Assembly (NCBI RefSeq): GCF_014207445.1
Contig: NZ_JACHEM010000031.1
Location: forward strand, 1-35,170
Direction of reading: 5' to 3'
DNA from: Streptomyces candidus
GTDB lineage: Bacteria; Actinomycetota; Actinomycetes; Streptomycetales; Streptomycetaceae
Length of the DNA stretch: 35,170 nt
A program made the translations under genes and the position numbers. This document shows positions 28,499-35,170 of this stretch, one piece after another (position 1 is the first letter of the stretch; each line of letters begins with the position of its first letter). The notes under the pieces are model-generated. The model was not told the DNA's origin. It did not search any database and saw only the letters and a list, made by a program, of their open reading frames with translations.

Positions 28499-29485
28499 TC
28501 AAACGATGTAGCCGTAGCGGCGCAGCAAACTGAGCTGCTCGTCACGGTCATCGGCGACCTGGAGGATCTCCTCCGGCATCAGACGGGGGGTCGTCGCCCG
28601 CTGGTAGCGCTGGCCGGGCAGTGACGCGAAGTCGCCGCCCGCCCTGCGCCGAGAACGCCCGTACAGGCCGCGACGGGTTGCCCCTTCCGAAGTGACGCGC
28701 AGGTCGCGCCCGTGCACGTGGGCCTGGGACATGCCGCGGCGGGCATTGACGACCTGCCCAATGTCCGCGCCGGCACCGATGGCGTCCGCGCCCGCCGCAC
28801 CGAACGTCCGGCGCCGCTCCTGCTCCGACATCCGCGCGAACAACTGCTCCGGCATCGGCGCGTCCGGCCACTCCTCCTCGCGCAGCGGCAGCGTCTGGCA
28901 GTCGCAGTTCGGATGCCGGTCAAAGCCCTCGCTGTAGGAGTACATCTGTCCCGCCAGCACAATGCACCGCGCGCACGCAGGCAGCTGCACGACCCGCACG
29001 TAGGCCACACAGCCACGGTGGGCGGTCATGCCCACCTGGTCGGCCGAACGGGCGGTATCCGCCACGGCGGTCGACGCGTAGCGGGCCATGTCCGCCAGCC
29101 CGCCCAGCATGGCCTCCTGCGGCGGCATGCCCGCCGCCAGCCGGCGCCGCACGCCGATGGCGGGCAGGTACAGGAGCGTCTCCAGCGGGCCGCCGTCCGG
29201 GGCGATTCCCGCGAACGCGCTCGCCACCAGGGCGGCTTCGGCGACCGCGCTGCCGCCCTGCGCGGCCATCTGGGCGGCGATGTAGGTCTGAGCTGCGTCG
29301 GCGACGGACACCTGGCCCCCAACCACCGCCTCGGCGATTGCCGCTCCTGGCCCTCCAAGCAGGTCGTCCTCGACGGTGGCCGCAGACAGGCCCTGCCAGA
29401 TCTGCTGGACACGCTCCACGATCGCCCGGATCGTCGTGGACACCTGCGTGTAGCGGGTGCGCCCCAGCTCAGTCGGCGTCGGCAT
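28499..29485 (-). CDS. MuF-like minor capsid protein
   Basis: A 328-residue protein, ATG 29485, overlapping the portal gene end by 17 bases. The N-terminal 150 residues are helical. Near 165-190 lies a CARCIVLAGQMYSYSEGFDRHPNCDCQ segment with four Cys and a His, typical of the VG15/MuF-type proteins of actinophages. MuF proteins bind the portal inside the head and are sometimes injected. No toxin domain is visible at the C-terminus. Confidence 0.85.
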   Translation of the reverse strand: MPTPTELGRTRYTQVSTTIRAIVERVQQIWQGLSAATVEDDLLGGPGAAIAEAVVGGQVSVADAAQTYIAAQMAAQGGSAVAEAALVASAFAGIAPDGGPLETLLYLPAIGVRRRLAAGMPPQEAMLGGLADMARYASTAVADTARSADQVGMTAHRGCVAYVRVVQLPACARCIVLAGQMYSYSEGFDRHPNCDCQTLPLREEEWPDAPMPEQLFARMSEQERRRTFGAAGADAIGAGADIGQVVNARRGMSQAHVHGRDLRVTSEGATRRGLYGRSRRRAGGDFASLPGQRYQRATTPRLMPEEILQVADDRDEQLSLLRRYGYIV

Positions 29486-30875
29486 CGGAAAGCCCCGCTC
29501 CCGTCCCGGGCTTCGGTCCGTAGAGGGCAGCCATGTCGCCGGCCATCACCCGGGCCGCCGCGGCGTCGCGCTGCTCCCGCCACAGGGCGATCTCGGTCTG
29601 CGAGGCACCCCAGCGCTCCCACAAAGCTTCGTGCGGCACGCCGAGGGTGCTCATCTTCACCAGCGCGTCGACGAGTTCGCCCTCGGTGCGGAACTCGGGG
29701 TTGTGCCAGATGACTTCCAGGGCCGCCAGGTCCCGGGTGTCGCCGGCGGCGTGCAAGTACAGGCGCACGACTTCCTCGAACGCCTCCCCGAAGGGTCGTC
29801 GGCGCTGCAAAACCTTCGACACCAGACCGGATTCCGCAGCCTTCAGGGCGTCACCGCTGATGTTGACCATCACGCCAAGCAGGTACTGACTCGGGGTGCG
29901 GGTACGGGCGGCCAGGTCGCGGACATCGGACTCCACGGCCGACAGGTATGGCTTGAGGTCGGTGGCGCTGAACTCGCCGATCTGGACGTTCTCATCCTCG
30001 ATCACCCATAGGCGGTCGACCGCGGCCTTGAACGGTTCGACCGGCTGCCCGTCGTCGTCCCTCGGGACCTCGTAGCCGGTCATCCACCGCTGGCGGAACG
30101 CCGAGAACTCCTGCGCCATCAGCCGGTCGATGAGGGTCTTGTTGATGCGGTCCTGGATGTCGAGAACGTCCTCAATCTCCGACATCGCATTGCCCAGCAG
30201 GTCAGGCCGGTTGGGGATCTCCACCAGCGGCACCGCCCGCAGCGGATTCGGCGCCGGCCACTGCTCGCCCACGACTTCCCGCGGCTCCCACTTCGGGCTC
30301 ATGCCCTTCACAGGCTCGGGCGCACGAAACTTGTAGATGAAGTCCGGCAGGTAGACGGTAGCCATCAAGTCGCCCGTCCAGTCGTCCGACCAGACCTTCA
30401 GCCCGGCCGCACGCTTGCGCCGACTGCCCGGCTCATAGGCGACGATCGCCTGCGTCATGTCCTCGCCCGTGACGATCGGCGTCGAGGCGTCGTCCGGGTT
30501 CGGGGCGACCAGCATGAACGCCCGGCTGCACTTCACCGACTCCGTGATGAGCAGGTCCGAGTCGGCATCCAGGCTGTTGGCCTGCCAGATCCGCCACGCC
30601 TCCGGGTCACCGACCTCGCTGTCGCCGATGCGGATCCCGTCGATCTGGATGCGCTCCGCGGTCGCGTCCACCACCAGGCCGACGTAGTTCGAGCGGGCCT
30701 GCTTCAACATCCGCCGGAACGCGTCCCTCGCCTTGTCGACGACCTGCGCCAGCGGATGATCTCCCGAGTAGTACCGGCGCATCACGTCGGCGTACCGCCG
30801 CCGCTCGCCCAACTCCTCGTACAGACGATTCAGCCACCACTGTGCCGAACCGACGGGGGGCTTAGGAGCTGCCAC
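29469..30875 (-). CDS. Portal protein, SPP1 gp6-like
   Basis: A 468-residue protein, ATG 30875. It shows the actinophage portal start (WWLNRLYEELGERRRYADVMRRYYSGDHPL), an NYVGLVVDATAERIQIDGIR segment, the VPLVEIPNRPDLLGNAMSEIEDVLDIQDRINKTL helix region and ARTRTPSQYLLGVMVNISGDALKAAESGL near 315-345, all familiar from SPP1 gp6-type portals. Twelve copies form the DNA channel at one head vertex and dock the terminase. Gene order (large terminase before, MuF after) is standard. Confidence 0.95.
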   Translation of the reverse strand: MAAPKPPVGSAQWWLNRLYEELGERRRYADVMRRYYSGDHPLAQVVDKARDAFRRMLKQARSNYVGLVVDATAERIQIDGIRIGDSEVGDPEAWRIWQANSLDADSDLLITESVKCSRAFMLVAPNPDDASTPIVTGEDMTQAIVAYEPGSRRKRAAGLKVWSDDWTGDLMATVYLPDFIYKFRAPEPVKGMSPKWEPREVVGEQWPAPNPLRAVPLVEIPNRPDLLGNAMSEIEDVLDIQDRINKTLIDRLMAQEFSAFRQRWMTGYEVPRDDDGQPVEPFKAAVDRLWVIEDENVQIGEFSATDLKPYLSAVESDVRDLAARTRTPSQYLLGVMVNISGDALKAAESGLVSKVLQRRRPFGEAFEEVVRLYLHAAGDTRDLAALEVIWHNPEFRTEGELVDALVKMSTLGVPHEALWERWGASQTEIALWREQRDAAAARVMAGDMAALYGPKPGTGAGLSDADAD

Positions 30876-30893
30876 CGGGCACCTCCTGTCAGG

Positions 30894-32633
30894 TCAGAAG
30901 CCCACTGCCACGCGACTCTTCTTCTTCGGCCGCCGGAGATACCCCGACAGGCCCATCACGGACGCCTGGACGCCGTCGATCCGGGCCGCGGACTTGCCGC
31001 GGTCCGGCTTCACGGTGCGGATGTTGTCGTTGCCGTCCGCGATCACCTCGACCACCGAGGCCATCCACCGCAGCACCGGATGCCCGCCGTGGCGGATCGC
31101 ATCCATGCGCAGCAGCCGGTCCATCTCCTTGCAGCCGGCGCTGAGGCCGAGGAAGGTCTGTGCGAGCGGCTCGACGACCAGACCCCGCTTGGTCTCCCGG
31201 TCCACGTTCTGCACCAGCTGGCCCGCGAACATGCGGTCGTAGCCGAGGCGCTGGACGTCGAAGAACCTGCAGTCCTCGAGGACCTGCTTCTCGATGGCGT
31301 CGTAGTCGATCGCATCGCCGTCCGTGAGGCGCAGGAAGCCCTGACGGGCCCACTCCGCGAGCGGGACCTGCAAGGTGCGCTGCAGCTCCTCCAAGCGCTC
31401 CGACGGCAGCCAGAAACGGGGCACCAGCTCCACCTCGACGCCCGGCTGCGGCGATTCCACCGCCAGCACCCAGGCCGTGAAGTCGGAGACCGCAGACAAG
31501 TCGATACCGCCCCAAGCCCGCCGCCCCTTCAGTGCCTGCTCGTCGACCATCCCCGCGTTCGCATCCCAGCGCCGCAGATCGATCCAACGGGTGCTTGCGC
31601 GCGAGCGGATGTTCAAGCTCAGACGCAAGAACGTCGGGTAGTACGAGGGCGTCGTGCGGGCCTTCTCCGCCTCGCGCCGCATGTACGCGAGCGTCGGGCT
31701 GACCCCGAGGCCAGGATTGGCCCTGCGCCAGGTCTCTTCGGCAAACGGATCGTCGTTGTCGGCCGCCGCCCAGATGACGCCGTAGTGAGCGGGGTCGCTC
31801 ATGACGTGGCCGGCGACCTTCTCGGTGACGCCGTGGACCTCGTCGTAGATGCTGCCCTCCTGGGCATCATCCGCCGTCGTGATCATGACGACCATCGGCT
31901 GATCCCGCGCGCCCGTACCCGTGGTGATTGCGTCGACCAGGTCACGGGTCTTGTGCACGTGCAGCTCGTCGATGACAGCACCGGAGACGTTCAGACCGTG
32001 GGCGGTCTCCGCGATGCGGGACAGGGCCCGAAAGACGCCGCCCGTGCGCGGAACGCGGATCACGTTGGTCAGGACGTCGGCCCGGCCACGGACCGCCTTC
32101 GACGTCGTCGCCATGCGCTTCGCGTCGTCGAACACGCGCTTCGCCTGGTCCAGGGACGCCGCCGCGGCGTACACCTCGGCACCTGTCTCCCGGTCCGCCA
32201 TCAGCAGCGTCAAGCCGATGCCCGAACTCAGCGTCGACTTGCCGTTCTTGCGGGGGATCTCGACGTACACCGTGCGCGCCACCCGCACCGGTCGGCCGAG
32301 CTCCTCGTCGAAGTACAGCCAGCCGAATGCCGGGAGGATTACCCACACCGCCTGCCAGTGGGCCAGCTTCAGCGGCGAACCGCCCCACCGGCCCTTGGTG
32401 TGCTTGAACGACTCGATGGCCTTGACTGCACGCCGGGCGGCCTCGACGTCGTAGTAGGCACCGGGCTGCTCGTACAGCTGGTTCGCCACCACCAGCGGGC
32501 GCCGTGCCAGTGCCTCGGCGATGTCCTCCTCGGACAGGCCAAGCTCCAGCAGGGCCAGCCGCGGCACCGGGAGGCCGTCCTTCACGTCCTGCTTGGATAG
32601 CTGCCTAGTCGAACGGGTCGTCTTCGTCGCCAT
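30894..32633 (-). CDS. terL: Terminase large subunit (Terminase_1 type)
   Basis: A 579-residue protein, ATG 32633, overlapping the small subunit gene by 29 bases. It has the ATPase domain with Walker A PRKNGKST (127-134), Walker B GAVIDE (218-223), the ITTAD coupling motif (251-255), and a nuclease domain starting with WGGIDLSAVSD (D378) and ending near the late D-x-N-D/ARIDG segment. It drives DNA into the head and cuts concatemers. Its sequence pattern suggests a cos-type family (HK97-like), but end type cannot be proved here. Confidence 0.97.
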   Translation of the reverse strand: MATKTTRSTRQLSKQDVKDGLPVPRLALLELGLSEEDIAEALARRPLVVANQLYEQPGAYYDVEAARRAVKAIESFKHTKGRWGGSPLKLAHWQAVWVILPAFGWLYFDEELGRPVRVARTVYVEIPRKNGKSTLSSGIGLTLLMADRETGAEVYAAAASLDQAKRVFDDAKRMATTSKAVRGRADVLTNVIRVPRTGGVFRALSRIAETAHGLNVSGAVIDELHVHKTRDLVDAITTGTGARDQPMVVMITTADDAQEGSIYDEVHGVTEKVAGHVMSDPAHYGVIWAAADNDDPFAEETWRRANPGLGVSPTLAYMRREAEKARTTPSYYPTFLRLSLNIRSRASTRWIDLRRWDANAGMVDEQALKGRRAWGGIDLSAVSDFTAWVLAVESPQPGVEVELVPRFWLPSERLEELQRTLQVPLAEWARQGFLRLTDGDAIDYDAIEKQVLEDCRFFDVQRLGYDRMFAGQLVQNVDRETKRGLVVEPLAQTFLGLSAGCKEMDRLLRMDAIRHGGHPVLRWMASVVEVIADGNDNIRTVKPDRGKSAARIDGVQASVMGLSGYLRRPKKKSRVAVGF

Positions 32634-33195
32634 CGTCGCCGCCCTCCGGCGGCGTCAGCCGGCCGCGAGAACTGGGCGAGAGCCCGAGCTCGCCGATGTA
32701 CGCCTTCAACTGGGTCCGGTACTGGGTCGCCACTGTCGTCAACGGGTTACGGCACGGGCCCCGCTGACCCATCGTGATCAGCCCCTCGACTGAGAGCTGG
32801 TACTCGCAGCAGTGCAGTCGGGCCACGCACACGCAGTAGTCCACGGTCGTCGACCAGTCCACCGAGTGCAGACCGGCCATAAGCGTAAGGACCGGCACGA
32901 CCCGGTCCCACTCGCGCGCAGCGATGGCCCGGCCCCGGTCGGCCGCGTCGGCCGCGACCTTCGTCCGCTGCCAGGCCGCGACCTCAGCCCGGTACTCCTT
33001 GAGCTCCTCGTCATCCGCACCTCGCGGCGCCCGAGGCTTCGGCTGCACCTTGACCTGCGGAAAGAACTCGTCCCAGTCGGGGGCAACGAGATCAGTCGGC
33101 GGGAGCTTGACGCCCTCGCGGACCGGCCGCTTGCCCGGGTTGCCCTCGCGGACGACCTGCAGGGCCGGCTTCGGCTTGCGCCCAGGTACGGCCAT
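32605..33195 (-). CDS. terS: Terminase small subunit, P27 family
   Basis: A 196-residue protein, ATG 33195 with AGGAGGAAGG upstream. The start PGRKPKPALQVVREGNPGKRP is the clear signature of P27-type (Terminase_4) small subunits, and the C-terminal YIGELGLSPSSRGRLTPP segment is typical too. It recognises the packaging site and regulates the large subunit. A candidate site lies 300-410 bases upstream. The first 104 bases overlap the end of the preceding reading frame, an unusually long overlap. Confidence 0.95.
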   Translation of the reverse strand: MAVPGRKPKPALQVVREGNPGKRPVREGVKLPPTDLVAPDWDEFFPQVKVQPKPRAPRGADDEELKEYRAEVAAWQRTKVAADAADRGRAIAAREWDRVVPVLTLMAGLHSVDWSTTVDYCVCVARLHCCEYQLSVEGLITMGQRGPCRNPLTTVATQYRTQLKAYIGELGLSPSSRGRLTPPEGGDDGDEDDPFD

Positions 33196-33430
33196 GGTTC
33201 TCGCCTTCCTCCTGCTCCAGCTCTGTCGACTCGTCGGGCACGGCCCGCTCGGTGTCGGCGGACAGCGAGAAGCCGAACGCCTCCTGCGCGGGCTCGGGCT
33301 CAGTAGTCGACGGCGGGACGGCGGCGAGCAACCGCAGTGCGGACTGTTCGGCGGCTTCGAGGATTTCGGCCGAGGCGCCAGCTAGAACGATCTTCACCTT
33401 GCGGTGACCATCTGTGAGCGTCAGGCGCAT
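33092..33430 (-). CDS. Small protein before terminase, function unknown
   Basis: A 112-residue reading frame with AGGAGG 6-7 bases before ATG 33430. The first 75 residues look real: MRLTLTDGHRKVKIVLAGASAEILEAAEQSALRLL is a beta-hairpin plus helix, followed by an acidic stretch. The last 35 residues are Gly/Ala/Arg/Pro-rich and overlap the terminase start by 104 bases, where the frame looks like a shadow. The protein is probably genuine, but its C-terminal extension has no visible constraint. Function unknown. Confidence 0.68.
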   Translation of the reverse strand: MRLTLTDGHRKVKIVLAGASAEILEAAEQSALRLLAAVPPSTTEPEPAQEAFGFSLSADTERAVPDESTELEQEEGENHGRTWAQAEAGPAGRPRGQPGQAAGPRGRQAPAD

Positions 33431-33505
33431 AGGTGACCTCCTGGGGCCCTGATCAGAAGGCTCCGGAGTGCGGCGCCAGGATTTTCCCTCCCCGGCGGTC
33501 TCCTA

Positions 33506-33608
33506 CGCGCGCCCGCGGGGGTGCGCCCCCACCCCCGCGCACGCGCGCGCCCGTGAGAAATTTGATCAAGATTTTTTCGATCTCGAATTGATCACCAAAA
33601 TCGATCTC
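33506..33608. other. Candidate packaging (cos/pac) region: large hairpin plus AT-rich direct repeats
   Basis: A strong GC hairpin (10 bp, 514-523/530-539 of 33xxx, then a 2x2 internal loop and 6 more bp, 33506-33547) lies beside an AT-rich tract that stands out in this genome. The tract holds a tandem repeat of TTGATCA and CGATCTC (33562-33584 and 33588-33608). It lies between the HNH gene and the terminase genes, where cos sites are expected. An operator array is the alternative. Confidence 0.5.
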
Positions 33609-33996
33609 AGAACGGCGGTACCTCCGCCGCCGGCGACCCCTGCGGTGCCGGCCGCTCCGCGTTCCACCCTCCGGGCTGCGCGCGCGCCGTCGAGCTGCTG
33701 TGACACGGCTTGCAGAGCCCGCGGCCGAACTGCGGATCGTCGGCATCGAGCCCTTGAGCCTCCAGTTGCCGCCTCGACCTCGGCCAGTGATCGGCTTCGG
33801 TGGCCGGCTGCTGTCGGCACATCACGCACACAGGCTGAGCATCTAGTACGGCGCGACGGAAGTGTTCCGCATGCCGTGAGCCGTAGCCGCGCTGTGCTGC
33901 TGTGCCTCGTGCTCGACTGTCACGTCCATGTGCCGTGCATGGCTTGGTCTGGTCACAACCTGGACGCGAGCAGGGCGGCTTGAGCCGATGTGGCAT
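33607..33996 (-). CDS. HNH endonuclease
   Basis: A 129-residue protein, ATG 33996. It starts with a Cys-rich segment (C9, C14, C20), then a helix with RGYGSRHAEHFRRAVL, the first zinc pair CVMC (57-60), the EADHWP catalytic motif (D69, H70) and LCKPCHS (C95, C98, H99), the complete HNH core. HNH proteins next to terminase genes are needed in HK97-like phages for terminase cutting at cos, so a packaging role is likely. The start codon overlaps, on the other strand, that of the plus-strand gene. Confidence 0.92.
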   Translation of the reverse strand: MPHRLKPPCSRPGCDQTKPCTAHGRDSRARGTAAQRGYGSRHAEHFRRAVLDAQPVCVMCRQQPATEADHWPRSRRQLEAQGLDADDPQFGRGLCKPCHSSSTARAQPGGWNAERPAPQGSPAAEVPPF

Positions 33997-34273
33997 GACG
34001 ATCACCTGCCTTGCCCTAGCGTGTCCGCACTGTGCGCATGGGCGCACGTCATGGATGTGGGGGTACGCAATGGGTTCAGGGTGTCGTGACTGCAAGAGCT
34101 GTACGCAGGTAGGTATGGCCAGCATGGGGCAGAGCATCGCCGTGGGGTTCCTGCATCTGTGCACCATCGGCATCAGCTATGCGGTCAAGCACGGCACCAT
34201 GCGGCACTGCCCCCAGTGCAAGCACCTGCTCGGGGGACATGCCCGAAGGAACGATGGGTCTTTTCAGGACTGA
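33995..34273 (+). CDS. Cys-rich small protein, possibly membrane-linked
   Basis: A 92-residue plus-strand protein from ATG 33995. It has three Cys clusters: C-P-H-C (10-13), C-R-D-C-K-S-C (28-34) and C-P-Q-C near the C-terminus, with a moderately hydrophobic stretch (SIAVGFLHLCTIGISYAV) in between. That looks like a small zinc-ribbon protein with a possible membrane segment. No good ribosome binding site is seen, and its ATG shares CATG with the HNH start on the other strand, so the start is uncertain. Its end overlaps the convergent gene by 10 bases. Function unknown. Confidence 0.6.
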   Translation: MTITCLALACPHCAHGRTSWMWGYAMGSGCRDCKSCTQVGMASMGQSIAVGFLHLCTIGISYAVKHGTMRHCPQCKHLLGGHARRNDGSFQD

Positions 34274-34485
34274 CCCTTTGGCCGTTCCTGCTTGATGGTG
34301 AGGGACTTCACGAAAAGGGTCAGCGTCACGCTGATGATCGACGACTCGTTGATCTCGCTGACTTGGATGCTGGCGCCGCCGGGGATTGCTACTTCGGTGC
34401 CGTTGATCCGCACTCGGTTCGGCACGAGGAAGCCCGCTTCGCTGTTCGAGCTTTCGATGATCTCGATGTCCGCGCCCTGGGTCAT
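34264..34485 (-). CDS. Small conserved-looking phage protein
   Basis: A 73-residue protein, ATG 34485, one-base overlap with the upstream gene. The pattern ADIEIIESSNSEAGFLVPNRVRINGTEVAIPGGASIQV, then a beta strand VTLTLFVKSLTI, matches short proteins I have seen in Streptomyces prophage regions. A small beta sandwich or barrel is likely. Function unknown. Confidence 0.82.
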   Translation of the reverse strand: MTQGADIEIIESSNSEAGFLVPNRVRINGTEVAIPGGASIQVSEINESSIISVTLTLFVKSLTIKQERPKGQS

Positions 34486-34811
34486 CAGATTCGCACGACG
34501 TTGATCGTCAGCTCGGCATGCGCGACGTCGAAGGCCAGTGTCGTCCCGTAGTCGTTTGCGTCAAAGGGCCCGAAGACCTGCGTTTCGCCCGCGGGCACGC
34601 TCTCCACGCGCGTGGGCGCGGTGAGTCCATCGACGGAGCGGGTGGTGAGGAAGGTGATGTCCCTGCTGCTCGCTCCGGTGTTCTTCACGATGAGGGCGAT
34701 GCGTCCGTCGTTGGCGACCTGGTGCCCGTTGACGGCGTCGCCTGCGGTTGCGGCCGGGAGCACGGTGCCCGCTCGCGAGGCCTGGGTTGGGGTGATGGCG
34801 GTACGGGGCAC
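34485..34811 (-). CDS. Small beta-rich phage protein
   Basis: A 108-residue protein, ATG 34811. It has NDGRIALIVKNTGASSRDITFLTTRSVDGL and RVESVPAGETQVFGPFDANDYG, the pattern of small Ig-like beta sandwiches common in actinophage genomes. It could be a virion decoration protein, but nothing in the sequence proves this. It belongs to a run with the genes on both sides. Confidence 0.82.
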   Translation of the reverse strand: MPRTAITPTQASRAGTVLPAATAGDAVNGHQVANDGRIALIVKNTGASSRDITFLTTRSVDGLTAPTRVESVPAGETQVFGPFDANDYGTTLAFDVAHAELTINVVRI

Positions 34812-34820
34812 GTCGGCCTC

Positions 34821-35117
34821 CTAGTAGATGTCGAGCTGGCCGGTAAGCCGGACAGGGGCTTCGAGGCCTGCGGTGAAGGTCAACCACACGTGATAGCGAC
34901 CCTCCGCGAGGGTGACTGCTCCGCCGGCGGGGCCGACGAGGATGCGTGCCCAGTTCCCGGACCATTCGCCGGTCAGCCAGTCTTCGGCGAGGGGGTTGTT
35001 CGTGGTGAGCAGGAACGCGAACTCGGGCGGGTCGGCGAGGGTGATCGCTGTCCCGTTGATCCATGAACCGACGTTGACGTGAACGAACTCGGTAGAGGTG
35101 GCGGCTAGTCGATCCAT
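34821..35117 (-). CDS. Small beta-rich phage protein
   Basis: A 98-residue protein from ATG 35117, chosen over an ATG at 35135 because that one lies further inside the upstream gene. It is beta-rich (FVHVNVGSWINGTAITLADPPEFAFLLT, then ILVGPAGGAVTLAEGRYHVWLTFTAG) and ends with a LTGQLDIY strand. The pattern is similar to small structural or baseplate-associated proteins, but no family is recognised. It overlaps the partial upstream gene by 13 bases. Confidence 0.78.
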   Translation of the reverse strand: MDRLAATSTEFVHVNVGSWINGTAITLADPPEFAFLLTTNNPLAEDWLTGEWSGNWARILVGPAGGAVTLAEGRYHVWLTFTAGLEAPVRLTGQLDIY

Positions 35118-35170
35118 GGCTCGCTCACCACCCACCGGCCTTTCGGGGCGCCGACTTGGAGGTCGACGTC
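35105..35170 (-). CDS. C-terminal end of a gene cut by the window edge
   Basis: The last 21 codons of a minus-strand frame end in TAG at 35105-35107; the product ends in PKGRWVVSEPWID. The rest lies outside the window. Overlap with the next gene's start fits the operon style. No function can be given. Confidence 0.6.
   Translation of the reverse strand, partial: DVDLQVGAPKGRWVVSEPWID

Noticed and set aside
30756..32600. A 614-residue plus-strand reading frame
   Set aside because: Antisense to the large terminase gene, whose motifs are complete on the minus strand.
33453..33746. A 97-residue minus-strand reading frame across the packaging-site candidate
   Set aside because: It overlaps the HNH gene in another frame, and its middle is simply the translated repeat and hairpin region.

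Overview
This is a GC-rich window from a tailed phage (siphovirus) or prophage of a Streptomyces-like actinobacterium. The evidence is HK97-type head genes, a long tape measure gene, a phage WhiB-like gene, a DUF6233 gene (a family I know from Streptomyces), and GTG starts with GGAGG ribosome binding sites. No integrase, attachment site or host flank is visible, so lytic phage and prophage cannot be told apart. Nearly everything is on the minus strand; the two exceptions are 8581-8913 and 33995-34273.

In transcription order (right to left): 35170-34264 holds small beta-rich proteins of unknown role. 33996-30894 is the packaging region: HNH nuclease, a candidate cos/pac region at 33506-33608, terminase small and large subunits. 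30875-24562 is the head and connector: portal, MuF-like protein, scaffold, major capsid, adaptor, head closure, gp10-like protein, tail terminator. 24485-13650 is the tail: major tail protein, G/GT chaperones with a -1 frameshift site, a 1617-aa tape measure carrying two peptidoglycan-hydrolase domains, a carbohydrate-binding-like tail protein, a DUF5047-like hub and two related fibre proteins. 13588-11210 is lysis: amidase, holin-like and other membrane proteins, closed by a strong terminator at 11173-11209.

The most unusual part is 11172-9031. It holds a Ro60/TROVE-domain protein gene and, just upstream on the same strand, two RNA genes with identical Ro-site-like strands. One of them carries a circularly permuted tRNA-like domain (T arm before D arm). 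I read them as Y RNAs. Upstream again lies a candidate small RNA (11108-11001) that opens with a 29-nt unit resembling a type I-E CRISPR repeat.

The left part (8493-1) is a tightly overlapping early operon. It starts with a zinc-finger-like protein and an AlpA-like regulator, passes through small unknown proteins to a PD-(D/E)XK exonuclease plus Sak4-like RecA-fold ATPase (a recombination pair), and ends with a WhiB-like protein flanked by two related HTH proteins.

The stretches between genes over about 100 bases are 4541-4703 (two strong hairpins), 8914-9030 (inverted repeat), 10654-11209 (RNA genes and terminators) and 33431-33606 (packaging-site candidate).
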